In this document: positions 1 to 9,216 of the stretch, in pieces
Layout of the letters: each line of letters begins with the position of its first letter
How positions within the stretch are numbered: position 1 is the stretch's first letter
NCBI GenBank assembly: GCA_019187405.1
Contig: JABAQZ010000009.1
Location: forward strand, 1-53,927
Length of the DNA: 53,927 nt
Origin: Ignavibacteria bacterium
GTDB lineage: Bacteria; Bacteroidota; Ignavibacteria; Tepidaquicellales; Tepidaquicellaceae
Direction of reading: 5' to 3'
Position numbers and translations under genes: made by a program
The notes under the pieces: model-generated
Seen by the model: the letters and a program-made list of their open reading frames with translations, nothing else
What the model was told of the DNA's origin: nothing
Database searches by the model: none

Positions 1-100
1 ACCTGATCCATAGGTAAATTTTTTTCTTTTTAAAAAATCATAATATAAACCATTCAATATCTCAAAACGAAAACATCTCGAAGAGTTTTGAGACACTCTC
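1..100 (-). mobile_element. Insertion-sequence end, left copy (partial)
   Basis: Positions 4-100 are the exact reverse complement of 53802-53898. The outer tip reads GAGAGTGTCTCAAAAC on the strand pointing outward, which resembles IS terminal repeats; TCTCAAAAC and GTTTTGAGA form a subterminal hairpin with a 16-nt loop. Past the tip an A+T-rich leader runs to an ATG at 11-9 (minus strand), followed by codons for M-D-Q, taken as the first codons of a transposase that continues outside the window. The only internal difference from the right copy is CAG against CAA at the Gln codon, a silent change as expected between two real IS copies. The IS family is not determined. Confidence 0.6.
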
Positions 101-103
101 TTT

Positions 104-198
104 TGGGGAGGGATTTAGGGAGGGGTGCAATTCAGTACAGTCCAACTCCAATCAAAGTCCCTCCCCATTTTTTTTGATGATGGATTTAGGGAGGGGTG
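104..198. repeat. GGGAGGG-rich short direct and inverted repeats
   Basis: The 17-mer GGATTTAGGGAGGGGTG occurs at 111-127 and again at 182-198. TGGGGAGGGA (104-113) is the inverse of TCCCTCCCCA (158-167), so the stretch could fold into a hairpin. The CCCCTCCC motif also appears inside the intergenic element at about 580. No reading frame is evident between 100 and 310; it looks like scattered intergenic repeat DNA. Confidence 0.55.
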
Positions 199-309
199 TA
201 AGCGAAGAATGAAGTATAATCATCGTTCACACTCGGCTGAATGAAAACGAGAGGAACGAGGAGAAGATTCTGAAATTATTATGACGTTGCAAAACAATCA
301 TAAAATAAA

Positions 310-341
310 AAAACCTCTGAAGTTTAATTTCAGAGGTTTTT
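310..341 (-). terminator. Terminator downstream of tRNA-Met
   Basis: AAACCTCTGAA and TTCAGAGGTTT form an 11-bp stem with a loop of about 9 nt. On the minus strand the stem is followed by a run of T, immediately after the tRNA 3' end. Confidence 0.8.
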
Positions 342-347
342 GATTTG

Positions 348-420
<73 letters not shown>

Positions 421-508
421 ATTTGAACAAATATAATTTCTTTAATTACAATATACAATCCATTTGTAAAAGTGCTTTATATAAAGAGAACTTATCAGAC
501 CAAAAAAA

Positions 509-706
509 TTTGAATTTGAATTATTAAGTAAAAGTTTAAAGCATTAAATTATTATAAAAGATAATTATTCATTATAGAACCCCTCCCAACTCTCACCTTG
601 CAAAAAGAAAAGCAAAGATGGTATAGTTTGAAGATTAGAGAAATTTTTTTGACAATCATTTCTTAAAATAAGTGTTTATTGAATTGAAAAAATGTTTTAC
701 AGATTA
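509..706 (+). repeat. Conserved intergenic element, copy A (upstream of etfB)
   Basis: Within the 415-bp gap between tRNA-Met and etfB lies a degenerate element shared with 6775-6945 and, in reverse, 48750-48903 and 51481-51628. The best-kept blocks are GAGAAATTTT, then TGACAATCATTTCTTAAA, then TTTATTGAATTGAAAAAATG; an upstream block contains ATAATTATTC and a C-rich ACCCCTCCC. It ends about 130 bp before etfB and has the same orientation relative to its gene as the other copies. It may be a promoter or leader region, or a miniature repeat. Nothing else is evident in 421-835. Confidence 0.6.
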
Positions 707-835
707 ATATAAAAGAGTATTAAAAATTTGAAATTGATTTTAGGAATTAATAAAATTATTTTGTGTAAAATTTGAGTGTTTTTAAGACAATACGTTATTC
801 TTTTTAAATTTTTCAACAAAATTCCATAAATAATA

Positions 836-1585
836 ATGAAAATTGCAGTATGTGTGTCACTTGTGCCTGACAGCACAACTAAGGTAAAAATATCGGAAAA
901 TGGTAAAACAATTGATGAAAACGGTGTAAGTTTTATAATTAATCCTTACGACGAATTTGCAGTCGAAGAAGCTTTAAGGATAAAAGAAAAAAACGGCGGT
1001 GATGTTACAGCAGTAGCATTTGGAACAGAAAAAGCAAAGGAAGTCATTAAAAAAGCATTTCAGATGGGAGCAGATAAAGGAGTTTTGATAAAATCCGAAA
1101 CTGCTGATTTTGATTCATATACTGTTGCAAAAAATTTATCCGAGTATCTTAAATCTGAAAATCCTGATTTGATTTTTTTCGGAAAGCAGTCAATAGATTT
1201 TGACGGTTTGTTAATACCATCAATGGTATCTGAATTGATGAACATTCCTTCAGTCAGCGTAGTGGTGAAGCTTGAGATAAACGGCAAAAAGATATCAGCT
1301 GAAAGAGAAATCGAAGGCGGCAAAGAAATCGTAGAATCAGAACTGCCGGTAATCATCGGCGCTCAGAAAGGGTTAAATGAACCAAGATATCCCAATCTTA
1401 AAAGCATTATGGCGGCTAAATCAAAACCAATACAAGAAATCCCGGCATATTATAAAGGTAAAAAAACAGAAATTACCGGAATGAAACTGCCTCCGTCAAA
1501 ATCAAGCGGTAAAATTTTTACAAACGGTCCTAGTGACATACCTGAACTCGTGAGGTTATTAAGAGAAGAAGCAAAAGTAATTTAA
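836..1585 (+). CDS. etfB: Electron transfer flavoprotein, beta subunit
   Basis: Small subunit of the soluble ETF heterodimer, which takes electrons from acyl-CoA and other flavin dehydrogenases and passes them to ETF-quinone oxidoreductase or a bifurcating partner; this subunit binds AMP, or FAD in bifurcating types. The 249-aa length is normal. The N-terminus MKIAVCVSLVPD, the GKQSID block at 116-121 and the conserved tail NEPRYPNLKSIMAAKSKPI at 181-199 are typical. It starts at an ATG about 130 bp after a conserved intergenic element and lies 13 bp before etfA. The partner dehydrogenase is not in the window, so bifurcating and ordinary ETF cannot be told apart here. Confidence 0.95.
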   Translation: MKIAVCVSLVPDSTTKVKISENGKTIDENGVSFIINPYDEFAVEEALRIKEKNGGDVTAVAFGTEKAKEVIKKAFQMGADKGVLIKSETADFDSYTVAKNLSEYLKSENPDLIFFGKQSIDFDGLLIPSMVSELMNIPSVSVVVKLEINGKKISAEREIEGGKEIVESELPVIIGAQKGLNEPRYPNLKSIMAAKSKPIQEIPAYYKGKKTEITGMKLPPSKSSGKIFTNGPSDIPELVRLLREEAKVI

Positions 1586-1598
1586 ACAGAAATCAATC

Positions 1599-2612
1599 AT
1601 GCCAAAAAGTATATTAGCATTTATAGAAAACAAAGACGGAAAGTTTAAGAATTCGGCGTTTGAAGTCGTAAGCGTGGCAAACAAGACCGCAAAAGAAACC
1701 GGTAAAGAATTAGTTTTGCTCGCAATCGGGAACGACCTGGAAAAAGAAGCTGAATCTCTCAGGAAATACGGTGCAGTGAAATTAATCTGCGCAGAGCTGA
1801 ATTCACTTAATTCATACAGTCCGGATAATTCCATTAAATATTCAGCATCATCATTTGCAAAAGTTATCAGTGAATGTGCAGTTCAGCATGATGCCGATGT
1901 AATAATTTTATCAGCTACTTCACTTGGCAAAGATCTTGCCGGAAGGATAGCCATAAAAACTGACTCTGCTGTTTTTAATGACTGCATTGATGTCAAAACC
2001 GAAAGCGGAAAAATTACCGCATCCAGGCCAGTCTTCGCCGGTAAAAGCATTACCGACATAGCCTCCGATTCTGAGAAAATAGTAATTTCAATCAGACCGA
2101 ATGTATTTAAACCTGAACTTAATGAATCTCCCGTAGTTAACTGTGAAAAAGCCGATTTATCAAAAATGAATCTTAGTGAAAACGATTTCAAAGCTGTTGT
2201 AAAAGAAATTTCAGTCAGCAGTGAAAAATTGGATGTCGCTGAAGCAGACAGGATTGTTTCAGGAGGCAGAGGGTTGCGAGAGCCTGAAAACTTTAAGCTC
2301 ATAGAAAACCTTGCTGCTGCAATCGGAGCTGCAACCGGGGCTTCAAGAGCTGTTGTAGATGCCGGCTGGAGACCTCATTCAGAACAAGTAGGTCAAACAG
2401 GCAAGACCGTTTCTCCAAGTCTTTACATAGCATGCGGAATCAGCGGAGCAATTCAGCACCTTGCAGGAATGTCTTCTTCGAAATGCATTGTTGCCATAAA
2501 TAAAGACAAAGATGCGCCAATATTTCAAATTGCTAATTATGGAATTATCGGCGATGTTTTTGAGATTATTCCTGCGTTGACTGATGAGTTTAAAAAAGTT
2601 TTATCTAATTAA
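1599..2612 (+). CDS. etfA: Electron transfer flavoprotein, alpha subunit
   Basis: Large, FAD-carrying subunit of ETF and partner of the upstream etfB product. The 337-aa protein has the N-terminal ETF domain and a clear C-terminal FAD-binding domain: SGGRG at 221-225, GASRAVVDAGW at 247-257, QVGQTGKTV at 263-271, GISGAIQHLAGM at 280-291, NKDKDAPIF at 301-309 and ANYGIIGD at 312-319. All residues expected around the FAD isoalloxazine and phosphates appear present. Translation is probably coupled to etfB across the 13-bp gap. It is followed after about 80 bp by a DUF151 gene on the same strand. Confidence 0.96.
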   Translation: MPKSILAFIENKDGKFKNSAFEVVSVANKTAKETGKELVLLAIGNDLEKEAESLRKYGAVKLICAELNSLNSYSPDNSIKYSASSFAKVISECAVQHDADVIILSATSLGKDLAGRIAIKTDSAVFNDCIDVKTESGKITASRPVFAGKSITDIASDSEKIVISIRPNVFKPELNESPVVNCEKADLSKMNLSENDFKAVVKEISVSSEKLDVAEADRIVSGGRGLREPENFKLIENLAAAIGAATGASRAVVDAGWRPHSEQVGQTGKTVSPSLYIACGISGAIQHLAGMSSSKCIVAINKDKDAPIFQIANYGIIGDVFEIIPALTDEFKKVLSN

Positions 2613-2695
2613 ATCGGAACTGTTTAAATATTTTATCTTGACACTATGAAACTTTTAAATTAGCTTAAATGTAAATTAGTTAAAGAAAAATTATT

Positions 2696-3355
2696 ATGGA
2701 GAATCCACAGGACAATATTCAGGTTGATATTTTCGGACTATCTTTAACACCTTCAATCAGCGGAGGCGGTTATGCTGTTATTTTAAAAGAAATTTCCGGC
2801 AGCAGAAGGTTGCCTATTATTATCGGGCAATATGAAGCTCAGTCAATTGCTTTAGAACTCGAAGGCATAAAACCTCCCAGACCGCTTACACATGATCTCT
2901 TAAAAGAAATTGTTGAAACTTTCGGATACAGCGTCAATTATATTCTCATTAACGAACTAAAAGATTCCACTTTTTACGCAAAGATAAAATTCGATTCAAC
3001 CAATCTTGAAGAAATTGATGCAAGACCTTCGGATGCAATAGCAATTGCACTGAAGTTTTCGGCTCCGATATATGTTAACTCTGAAATTATGGATGAAGTT
3101 GGATTTGTTCCGGATTATGACGAACAGGTTTTACCTAAGCAGGAAGATGAAGTCGAACCTGAAGAAGTAACGGATGAAAGCTTTCAGGAAAAAACTTCAT
3201 CCAAGAAATTAGATTCAAAAAATCTCTCGGGTAAGGAAAAGAAACTGATGCAGCTGAAAAGCGAACTTGAAGAAGCCATTACAAAAGAAGATTATGAAAA
3301 AGCTGCACATCTGAGAGATGAAATTAAGAAAATGGAAATATCAAATCTAAACTGA
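2696..3355 (+). CDS. Bifunctional nuclease (DUF151) protein with C-terminal UVR motif
   Basis: The N-terminal part (about residues 8-140) is a DUF151/BFN domain, with IIIGQYEAQSIALELEG near 41-57 and the signature RPSDAIAIA at 110-118. Members have been reported to have RNase/DNase activity or to act as stress regulators. An acidic linker (140-178) leads to a UVR motif at about 183-214, LEEAITKEDYEKAAHLRDEI, the short helical hairpin found in UvrB/UvrC and ClpC-type proteins. The BFN-UVR combination is common in Bacteroidota and relatives. The length of 219 aa is normal, and the protein is cytoplasmic with no signal peptide. The cellular role is not shown by context. Confidence 0.85.
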   Translation: MENPQDNIQVDIFGLSLTPSISGGGYAVILKEISGSRRLPIIIGQYEAQSIALELEGIKPPRPLTHDLLKEIVETFGYSVNYILINELKDSTFYAKIKFDSTNLEEIDARPSDAIAIALKFSAPIYVNSEIMDEVGFVPDYDEQVLPKQEDEVEPEEVTDESFQEKTSSKKLDSKNLSGKEKKLMQLKSELEEAITKEDYEKAAHLRDEIKKMEISNLN

Positions 3356-3384
3356 ATACCATTTATTAAATAAAATATTCCTAA

Positions 3385-3948
3385 TTGAAAAAAGTAAAAG
3401 TTATTTTATACGTCCTTTTATTTTTCATTTCCAACTCCGTTATTGCACAAAATATTCCCGAATTAAAATCATTAAATCAATTTTCAAAAAACTCCGGATT
3501 AAAATCTGAAATTACGGCAAGTCCTATTCCTACTTCCGGAGGCAGCATGGGATTTAATACCGGATTAGCTATTATCGAAGGTAATGTCGGATTTGCTATC
3601 GGAGCATTTGCAGAAATAAAAGCAGGAACCGTTTCATTCGTCCCTCAAGCAAATTACTGGAATGCATCAGAGCAGAACAATTTCGAGCTTGCCGGTCTTG
3701 CGAGATTTTATTTATCAAAATCAGATTTTCAACCGTATCTTGACGGAGGACTTGGAGTTAATTTTTTCAACCAGCAGAGTTCAAACGTTACAAAACTAAG
3801 CATCGATATCGGAGGAGGTGTAGATATTCAGCAGTTTGGCGATTCCTTCACACTGCTTTTTGACGGGAAATATAAGCTCATTATAAGAGACCCCGGCAAT
3901 GTATCCTGTTTTATTTTTACGGCAGGCATGAGATTTCCTTTTAAATAG
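3385..3948 (+). CDS. Small outer-membrane beta-barrel protein
   Basis: A 187-aa protein starting at TTG; residues 1-22 form a signal peptide ending in VIAQ. The mature part has alternating short hydrophobic strands rich in Gly and aromatics (GLARFYLSKSDFQPYLDGGL near 110-130) and ends in a strand finishing with Phe-Pro-Phe-Lys, as in small eight-stranded outer-membrane barrels (OmpW/OmpA-like). It lies 29 bp after the DUF151 gene and is closed by a strong terminator. No specific substrate can be inferred. Confidence 0.65.
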   Translation: MKKVKVILYVLLFFISNSVIAQNIPELKSLNQFSKNSGLKSEITASPIPTSGGSMGFNTGLAIIEGNVGFAIGAFAEIKAGTVSFVPQANYWNASEQNNFELAGLARFYLSKSDFQPYLDGGLGVNFFNQQSSNVTKLSIDIGGGVDIQQFGDSFTLLFDGKYKLIIRDPGNVSCFIFTAGMRFPFK

Positions 3949-3966
3949 AAATTTTATTTTTTAATC

Positions 3967-4004
3967 AAAACCGCGTAAAGGAAATTTTCTTTTACGCGTT
4001 TTTT
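3967..4004 (+). terminator. Terminator after the outer-membrane protein gene
   Basis: CGCGTAAA and TTTACGCG pair around a short AT loop and are followed by a run of six T on the plus strand. It separates the etf-DUF151-barrel group from the coaX group. Confidence 0.8.
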
Positions 4005-4053
4005 GTTGGAGTATAATTAATATTTTATATCATTAAAATTTTTTTTAACACAA

Positions 4054-4791
4054 TTGAGATACCTGTTAATTGATATAGGAAATTCTGAAGTCAAAGCTGC
4101 ATTAGGATTTAGCAATAGAACAAACGTAAAGCTGCTCAAACGATTTTCCCATTCCAAAAGTAATTTTGAAAAAGAATTCATTAAAAATCTTAAGCAATTT
4201 CGGCATTTGAATTTTGATTCAGCCGGAGTTTCTGTTCAGGATTTTAAAAAAAGAACCCTAATCAAAAAACTCTGCAAAAAGATTTTCAATATATCCCCGG
4301 TTTTTGTAGAAAGAAAAATGGTTAAGAATATTAAAATAGATTATTCCGAAAGCCTGGGAATTGACAGAATATGCAATGTTGTCGCAGCCGTTGCTGCATA
4401 CGGATCAAAAAATCTGCTTGTGATTGATTTCGGTACTGCAACTACTTTTACGATTGCATCAAACAAGGAGTTAAAAGGAGGATTGATTTGTCCAGGATTG
4501 ATAACTGCTCTGAAAGCATTATCCGCAAATGCAAAACTCCCCAAAGTGAAAATTAATAAACCGGATAAATTGTATTTTAACGATACTGTCAACAACATTA
4601 CAGCCGGAGGATTTTATCAGACATTGTTTTCTGTTAAAGGAATTATGAATGAGTTTAGAAAACAATTTAAGAATCTGAAAATAATTACTACTGGAGGATT
4701 GTCGAATTATTTCACTACTGAATTACCGAGATCTGTTTTAAATGACATGCAGCTTACTTTAAAAGGAATAAAATTAATCATTGAGAGATGA
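4054..4791 (+). CDS. coaX: Type III pantothenate kinase
   Basis: Catalyses ATP-dependent phosphorylation of pantothenate, the first step of coenzyme A synthesis, in the cytoplasm. The 245-aa protein shows the ASKHA-fold signature of CoaX: IDIGNSEVK at 6-14 (phosphate-binding loop), GIDRI at 102-106 (pantothenate side), DFGTATT at 125-131 and GGLICPG at 142-148. The start is TTG at 4054; the DIGNS motif lies at the expected distance from it. Its last codons overlap the ATG of the next gene (ATGA, 4788-4791), which points to translational coupling. Confidence 0.92.
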   Translation: MRYLLIDIGNSEVKAALGFSNRTNVKLLKRFSHSKSNFEKEFIKNLKQFRHLNFDSAGVSVQDFKKRTLIKKLCKKIFNISPVFVERKMVKNIKIDYSESLGIDRICNVVAAVAAYGSKNLLVIDFGTATTFTIASNKELKGGLICPGLITALKALSANAKLPKVKINKPDKLYFNDTVNNITAGGFYQTLFSVKGIMNEFRKQFKNLKIITTGGLSNYFTTELPRSVLNDMQLTLKGIKLIIER

Positions 4792-5207
4792 AAATAATTA
4801 CTAAAGAAATTACAATCCCTACGGCAGGCGACTGCGATATTAAAAATATCACTGATAAAGTCACAGATATTCTTTTCAATTCCAAATTAAAAGAAGGATC
4901 GTGCTGCATATTTTCAATCGGCTCAACTGCTTCTGTAACCACAATCGAATATGAACCGGGATTAATAAAAGACATTCCAAAAGTTTTGGATAAACTAATA
5001 CCAACTTTTGCAAAGTACCATCACAATGAAACCTGGGGTGATAACAACGGACATGCACACATCAGATCTTCAATATTCGGAACATCATTGAACATACCTT
5101 TTCTAAATGGTGAATTGATACTCGGCACATGGCAGCAGATAGTACTAATAGATTTCGACAACAGGAAGAGAACTAGAAGAATTGTTGTACAGCTAACCGG
5201 AGAGTAA
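4788..5207 (+). CDS. yjbQ: YjbQ/UPF0047 family protein
   Basis: A 139-aa single-domain protein of the YjbQ family, often annotated as secondary thiamine-phosphate synthase because some members weakly complement thiE mutants; the physiological role is not settled. It has the conserved metal-site pattern: His78/His79 followed by WGDNNGHAH (83-91) and GTWQQIVLIDFD (113-124). It overlaps coaX by 4 bp and is followed 6 bp later by a glycosyltransferase, so these three are probably one transcript. The link with coaX is positional only. Confidence 0.88.
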   Translation: MKIITKEITIPTAGDCDIKNITDKVTDILFNSKLKEGSCCIFSIGSTASVTTIEYEPGLIKDIPKVLDKLIPTFAKYHHNETWGDNNGHAHIRSSIFGTSLNIPFLNGELILGTWQQIVLIDFDNRKRTRRIVVQLTGE

Positions 5208-5213
5208 ACTAAG

Positions 5214-6677
5214 GTGAAAAGAGCATTACCATTATTTATTATTCTCATAATATTCACCGGCTTAAGAATATATAAAATAGATTCAAAAAATCTTTGGTTC
5301 GATGAAATATATTCTTGGAACATTTCACAAGGATCTGAAATACAAATCATATCTGAAACATCGGGAGATATACACCCGCCTCTGTTTTATACAGCACTAA
5401 AGTACTGGAATTATCTTTTCAACGATAGTATAATTTCCATGAGACTTCTCAGCGTTATATTTGCTCTGGGAGGATTATTCTTCTTTTACCGCATTCTCAA
5501 ACTGTTTAAAATAAATAATCTTACAATTGTAATAACGCTGCTTTTATTTTCAGTTTCACCGCTTAACATTTATTATTCGCAGGAAGTAAGGATGTTAAAC
5601 CTTAACATGTTTCTTTGCCTCGGATCGGTTTATTATTTTTACGCTTTGCTATTTCTGAAAGAAAGGTATTCCGGCTTAAAATATTTTCTATTTACGATAT
5701 TGGCTTTTTACACTCATTACTTTTCAATTCTGATTTTCATTTCTCAGATCGCAGCAGCATTTATTTTCTACATGACACATAATGCAGCTAAACAGGAATT
5801 TAAAAAATTTATTTTCTATTCCGCAGGAGCATTTGTAATGTTCATTCCATGGCTCCCCGTATTCTTGAGACAAATTACAAAAGGACAGCCATGGAGAACT
5901 CAGTTGACTTTATTTGATGCAGGTAAAAATATTCTTGAATATTTTAAAGATGTTTTCCTTAGTCCTTATTATACTTATGAAACAATGACAACCGGCTATT
6001 TTACCGGCTTTATATCTGTGCTTACCGCAATTTTGATATTCTATGCAATAATAAGACTTTGGAATTCAGGCAAGCTTTTTTCAGTGAAAGAATTTTCGAT
6101 TGTAACTTTTGTCATTATTCCCATAACTGCTGCATATTTCATTTCTTTAAATCAAAGTATTATCCTGTCGAGATACTTGAGCATAATAGTTCCTTATTTG
6201 CTGGCTTCAATTGTCCTGCTTTCTTTTCAAGTACTTAACAAAAGAATTGCTGCTGCAGTCTGCATACTGTACTTTATTTCAAGCATTGCCGGTGTAAGAA
6301 TTTATTTCAGTAATAATTTTAAGAATAATGATTACAGGAAAATAATTTCATACATAGAGGAAAATTATAATCCGGGAGACAGAATAATTACTGAGCCGCA
6401 TTTCATGGGCTGGAGTATTAAATATCATGTCTTGCATGAAAAATCGCAATTAAGCAAACCGGAGATACTCGGCTGGAATATGAAAATGCAAGTTGATTCC
6501 CTGTCTGAAAGAAATGATCTGGATAAAATCTGGTTTATTACAGATTACAGTTCACTGGATAAGTCAGGATACGATTCTTTAAAATCGGAAATGCATCGCA
6601 TTGGATATAAATATAAAATGAGTAAAACATTTTATGTTGTACCATCAAAAGTAAGAGTAGATTATTTTGTAAAATAA
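5214..6677 (+). CDS. Multi-pass membrane glycosyltransferase (GT-C/ArnT-PMT type)
   Basis: A 487-aa integral membrane protein that starts at GTG with AAG just upstream. It has roughly ten hydrophobic segments up to about residue 370 and a soluble C-terminal part. The first periplasmic loop carries WFDEIYS (28-34) and, shortly after, HPPLFY (54-59), the acidic pair and HPP block typical of GT-C enzymes (GT39/GT83-like) that take sugars from polyprenyl-phosphate donors. The likely role is sugar transfer to lipid or protein on the periplasmic face; acceptor and sugar are unknown. It ends the coaX-yjbQ group. Confidence 0.8.
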   Translation: MKRALPLFIILIIFTGLRIYKIDSKNLWFDEIYSWNISQGSEIQIISETSGDIHPPLFYTALKYWNYLFNDSIISMRLLSVIFALGGLFFFYRILKLFKINNLTIVITLLLFSVSPLNIYYSQEVRMLNLNMFLCLGSVYYFYALLFLKERYSGLKYFLFTILAFYTHYFSILIFISQIAAAFIFYMTHNAAKQEFKKFIFYSAGAFVMFIPWLPVFLRQITKGQPWRTQLTLFDAGKNILEYFKDVFLSPYYTYETMTTGYFTGFISVLTAILIFYAIIRLWNSGKLFSVKEFSIVTFVIIPITAAYFISLNQSIILSRYLSIIVPYLLASIVLLSFQVLNKRIAAAVCILYFISSIAGVRIYFSNNFKNNDYRKIISYIEENYNPGDRIITEPHFMGWSIKYHVLHEKSQLSKPEILGWNMKMQVDSLSERNDLDKIWFITDYSSLDKSGYDSLKSEMHRIGYKYKMSKTFYVVPSKVRVDYFVK

Positions 6678-6774
6678 TTTGTTAAAATCTTCATTATAAA
6701 CTGATGTTTAGTTTTATGGAATCTCAAATAATAAATAAATCAATTGCTCATAAATTTATCACGTCCGGCCATAA

Positions 6775-6945
6775 CAATTTGAAGTTGTAAGTTTAACCAA
6801 AAGTTTTAAGCTTTTAAATTATTTGAAAACATAATTATTCTTCATAAAACCCATCCCAAAACAGGGTAGTTTTAAGATTAGAGAAATTTTAGTGACAATT
6901 ATTTTTTAAATTAAGTTTTTATTAAATTGAAAAATGTATTGGAAA
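6775..6945 (+). repeat. Conserved intergenic element, copy B
   Basis: In the 411-bp gap before the secreted protein at 7089. It contains GAGAAATTTT, GTGACAATTATTTTTTAAA, TTTTTATTAAATTGAAAAAT and GTATTGGAA, and upstream TTGAAGTTGTAA, ATTTGAAAACATAATTATTC and ACCCATCCC, matching copies A, C and D block by block. It ends about 144 bp before the ATG. No ORF or other signal is evident in 6678-7088. Confidence 0.62.
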
Positions 6946-7088
6946 GTAATGTAAAATATTATCTTTTTATCAATTTCTTTATCTTTTTTTTTAGATGTAA
7001 ATATCATAATTTTCAGGCATTAAATCCAAAAGAAAATATTAATTAATTTTAATGATAATTATTTATCACTGCCCCAAAAAGGACAACC

Positions 7089-9170
7089 ATGATTCATAAA
7101 AGAGCTGTATTTGCGCTATCAAGTTCTGCTTTAATTTTATTGTTAATGTCTTTTCTGATACCAGGGGATATTCAGGATGATGTCAATAATAAATTTACTT
7201 CAGTAGGTAATATAGGATTAACTGTTACTAACTACGGAACTATAGGAAACGGATTTTTGAGTTTTCCTTATCAGCCATCCTGCCAGTATCCGAAAAACTC
7301 CGGCATAGAGAATTTATTTGTAGGAGGTCTATGGATTGGCGGTTCAAAAAACGGTGCAATAAAAGTTACCACTGCTGCAGTTGATGTTTCAACTGCAAAC
7401 AGAACAGAGGGTTTTGAGTTTACAAATGCTGATGGATCGTTGATACTTGAAAGATCTTCTTTGCAGAATTCGCCAAATTACCGACCTGATGCCGTGTCAC
7501 ATCAGGATTTTGTCTGTGAATTTTTTGATACAAATTTAACTTCGGGCGGGACAGTAATTCAGAATCATACGCCGTTGGGCGTAAAAGTTCTACTCGAAAC
7601 TTATTGTTATGATTTCAATTTTGCAAATAACTGGGTCATACTTAATTACAAAATTCTAAACATAGGATACAGAAATGATACTGCGGCAATAGACAGTATC
7701 TATCTGGGATTATGGTGTGACGGCGTTGTCAGAAATACCAACCTTACTCCTCCGGCAGGAACTTCATTTTACAATAAAGGTGCAGATGGCTATGACAGTA
7801 CATTGAGGATGGCTTATGAATATGATTACAACGGCGATCCGGGATTTACGGATACTTATATTGGTTTTAAACTGCTCGGCATTAATCCAAGACCAAAAAA
7901 TCAAAACATCAATGACAGGACAAAGTTTACCATCTGGCAGTTCAGGAATACAACCGATCCATTGTATTTCTCGCCTACGGTTGACAATGATCCGAGCCAA
8001 AACGGCGGAAAGTATCAGAAGCTTCACGGTTATCTTACAATTAATCCTGCTCCGGACTCGATAAACAATCCTTCGATTAGTCCTCCCAGAATTGATGTAT
8101 TAAGACATACGCCGAATAACAGATCAACACTTCTTTCATACGGACCGATTAGAAATGAAAAAGCAGAAAGTTATTCTCTCAGATATATTCAGGATACAAT
8201 TAATATTGTTTATGCAGTTGTATGCGCGAAAAAATATGGTACCGATCCAACAACTTGGGATTCTTCATTTCAAAGAACAAACCTTAATGTTTCTGCTAAC
8301 TGGGCGCAAAGAGCTTATGATAACGGATACAAACTCCCTTCTCCTCCGGATCAGCCGAAATTAAAAGCCATCATAAAAGATAAGAATGTTACGCTTTATT
8401 GGGCTGCAAATTCCGAAAGATCTGTTGACCCTATTTCAAACTTAGAAGATTTTGAAGGATACAGAATTTACAGGACAAATCCGGGTTCCGATCTCACGCT
8501 TAATCAGGATTTGCTCAGTCAGCTTAAGATTGTTGGAGAGTTTGACAGTGCGCACAACAATATTTATAATAATACAGGATTTAATTTCATAAAACTCAAT
8601 GAGCCGTTTTACTTTGACGGCGATACTACACCTTACTTATATAAATTTGATTTTCCAAATCAGTTGAATGGATTTCAGTATGTATATTCGGTAACTGCTT
8701 TTGATAAAGGCGATGTGGTTCAGAATCTCGAATCACTGGAAAGCAGTATTTTGGGAAATTCACAAAGAATAATTGTCGGAACTCCTGCAAACAATAATCC
8801 TGATGCAGAAATCGGCGTTTATCCGAATCCTTATTACGGCAGCGCACTTTGGGACGGTGAAGGAAATAAAAAGGAACTGTTAAGGAAAATTTATTTTTTC
8901 AATCTTCCTTCTAAGTGTGAAATTTCCATCTGGACAATTTCAGGTGATCTTGTTGACAGATTCGAGCATGATGCTTCTACGTACAACGGAAGCGATATTG
9001 AGTGGTTTACTACATATTCAGACGGCACGCAGAAGTTTGCCGGCGGAGAGCATGCTTGGGATCTTATCACACAAAATGAACAGGCGATTGCTACCGGCTT
9101 GTATGTTTTTACTGTCAAAGATCTGAATTCAGGCGAGATTAAAAAAGGTAAGTTTGTAATAGTCAAATAA
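7089..9170 (+). CDS. Large secreted protein with T9SS-type C-terminal region
   Basis: A 693-aa protein. The first 26 residues are a hydrophobic export signal (ALSSSALILLLMSFLIPG). The body is beta-rich, with the block NLFVGGLWIGG near residue 77 and an Asp/Asn-rich central region; a fibronectin-like stretch (EGYRIYR near 455) follows. From residue 578 (YPNPYYG) to the end is a region like the T9SS sorting domain, with VYVFTVKD-type strands and a basic C-terminus GKFVIVK, although it lacks the usual NYPNPFNP. It is probably carried through the outer membrane and surface-attached or released. The function of the body is not recognised. It lies 46 bp before another T9SS cargo gene. Confidence 0.65.
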   Translation: MIHKRAVFALSSSALILLLMSFLIPGDIQDDVNNKFTSVGNIGLTVTNYGTIGNGFLSFPYQPSCQYPKNSGIENLFVGGLWIGGSKNGAIKVTTAAVDVSTANRTEGFEFTNADGSLILERSSLQNSPNYRPDAVSHQDFVCEFFDTNLTSGGTVIQNHTPLGVKVLLETYCYDFNFANNWVILNYKILNIGYRNDTAAIDSIYLGLWCDGVVRNTNLTPPAGTSFYNKGADGYDSTLRMAYEYDYNGDPGFTDTYIGFKLLGINPRPKNQNINDRTKFTIWQFRNTTDPLYFSPTVDNDPSQNGGKYQKLHGYLTINPAPDSINNPSISPPRIDVLRHTPNNRSTLLSYGPIRNEKAESYSLRYIQDTINIVYAVVCAKKYGTDPTTWDSSFQRTNLNVSANWAQRAYDNGYKLPSPPDQPKLKAIIKDKNVTLYWAANSERSVDPISNLEDFEGYRIYRTNPGSDLTLNQDLLSQLKIVGEFDSAHNNIYNNTGFNFIKLNEPFYFDGDTTPYLYKFDFPNQLNGFQYVYSVTAFDKGDVVQNLESLESSILGNSQRIIVGTPANNNPDAEIGVYPNPYYGSALWDGEGNKKELLRKIYFFNLPSKCEISIWTISGDLVDRFEHDASTYNGSDIEWFTTYSDGTQKFAGGEHAWDLITQNEQAIATGLYVFTVKDLNSGEIKKGKFVIVK

Positions 9171-9216
9171 AATATTAACTTAAAAAAATAATTCTTAAAA
9201 ATATTAAATTATAATA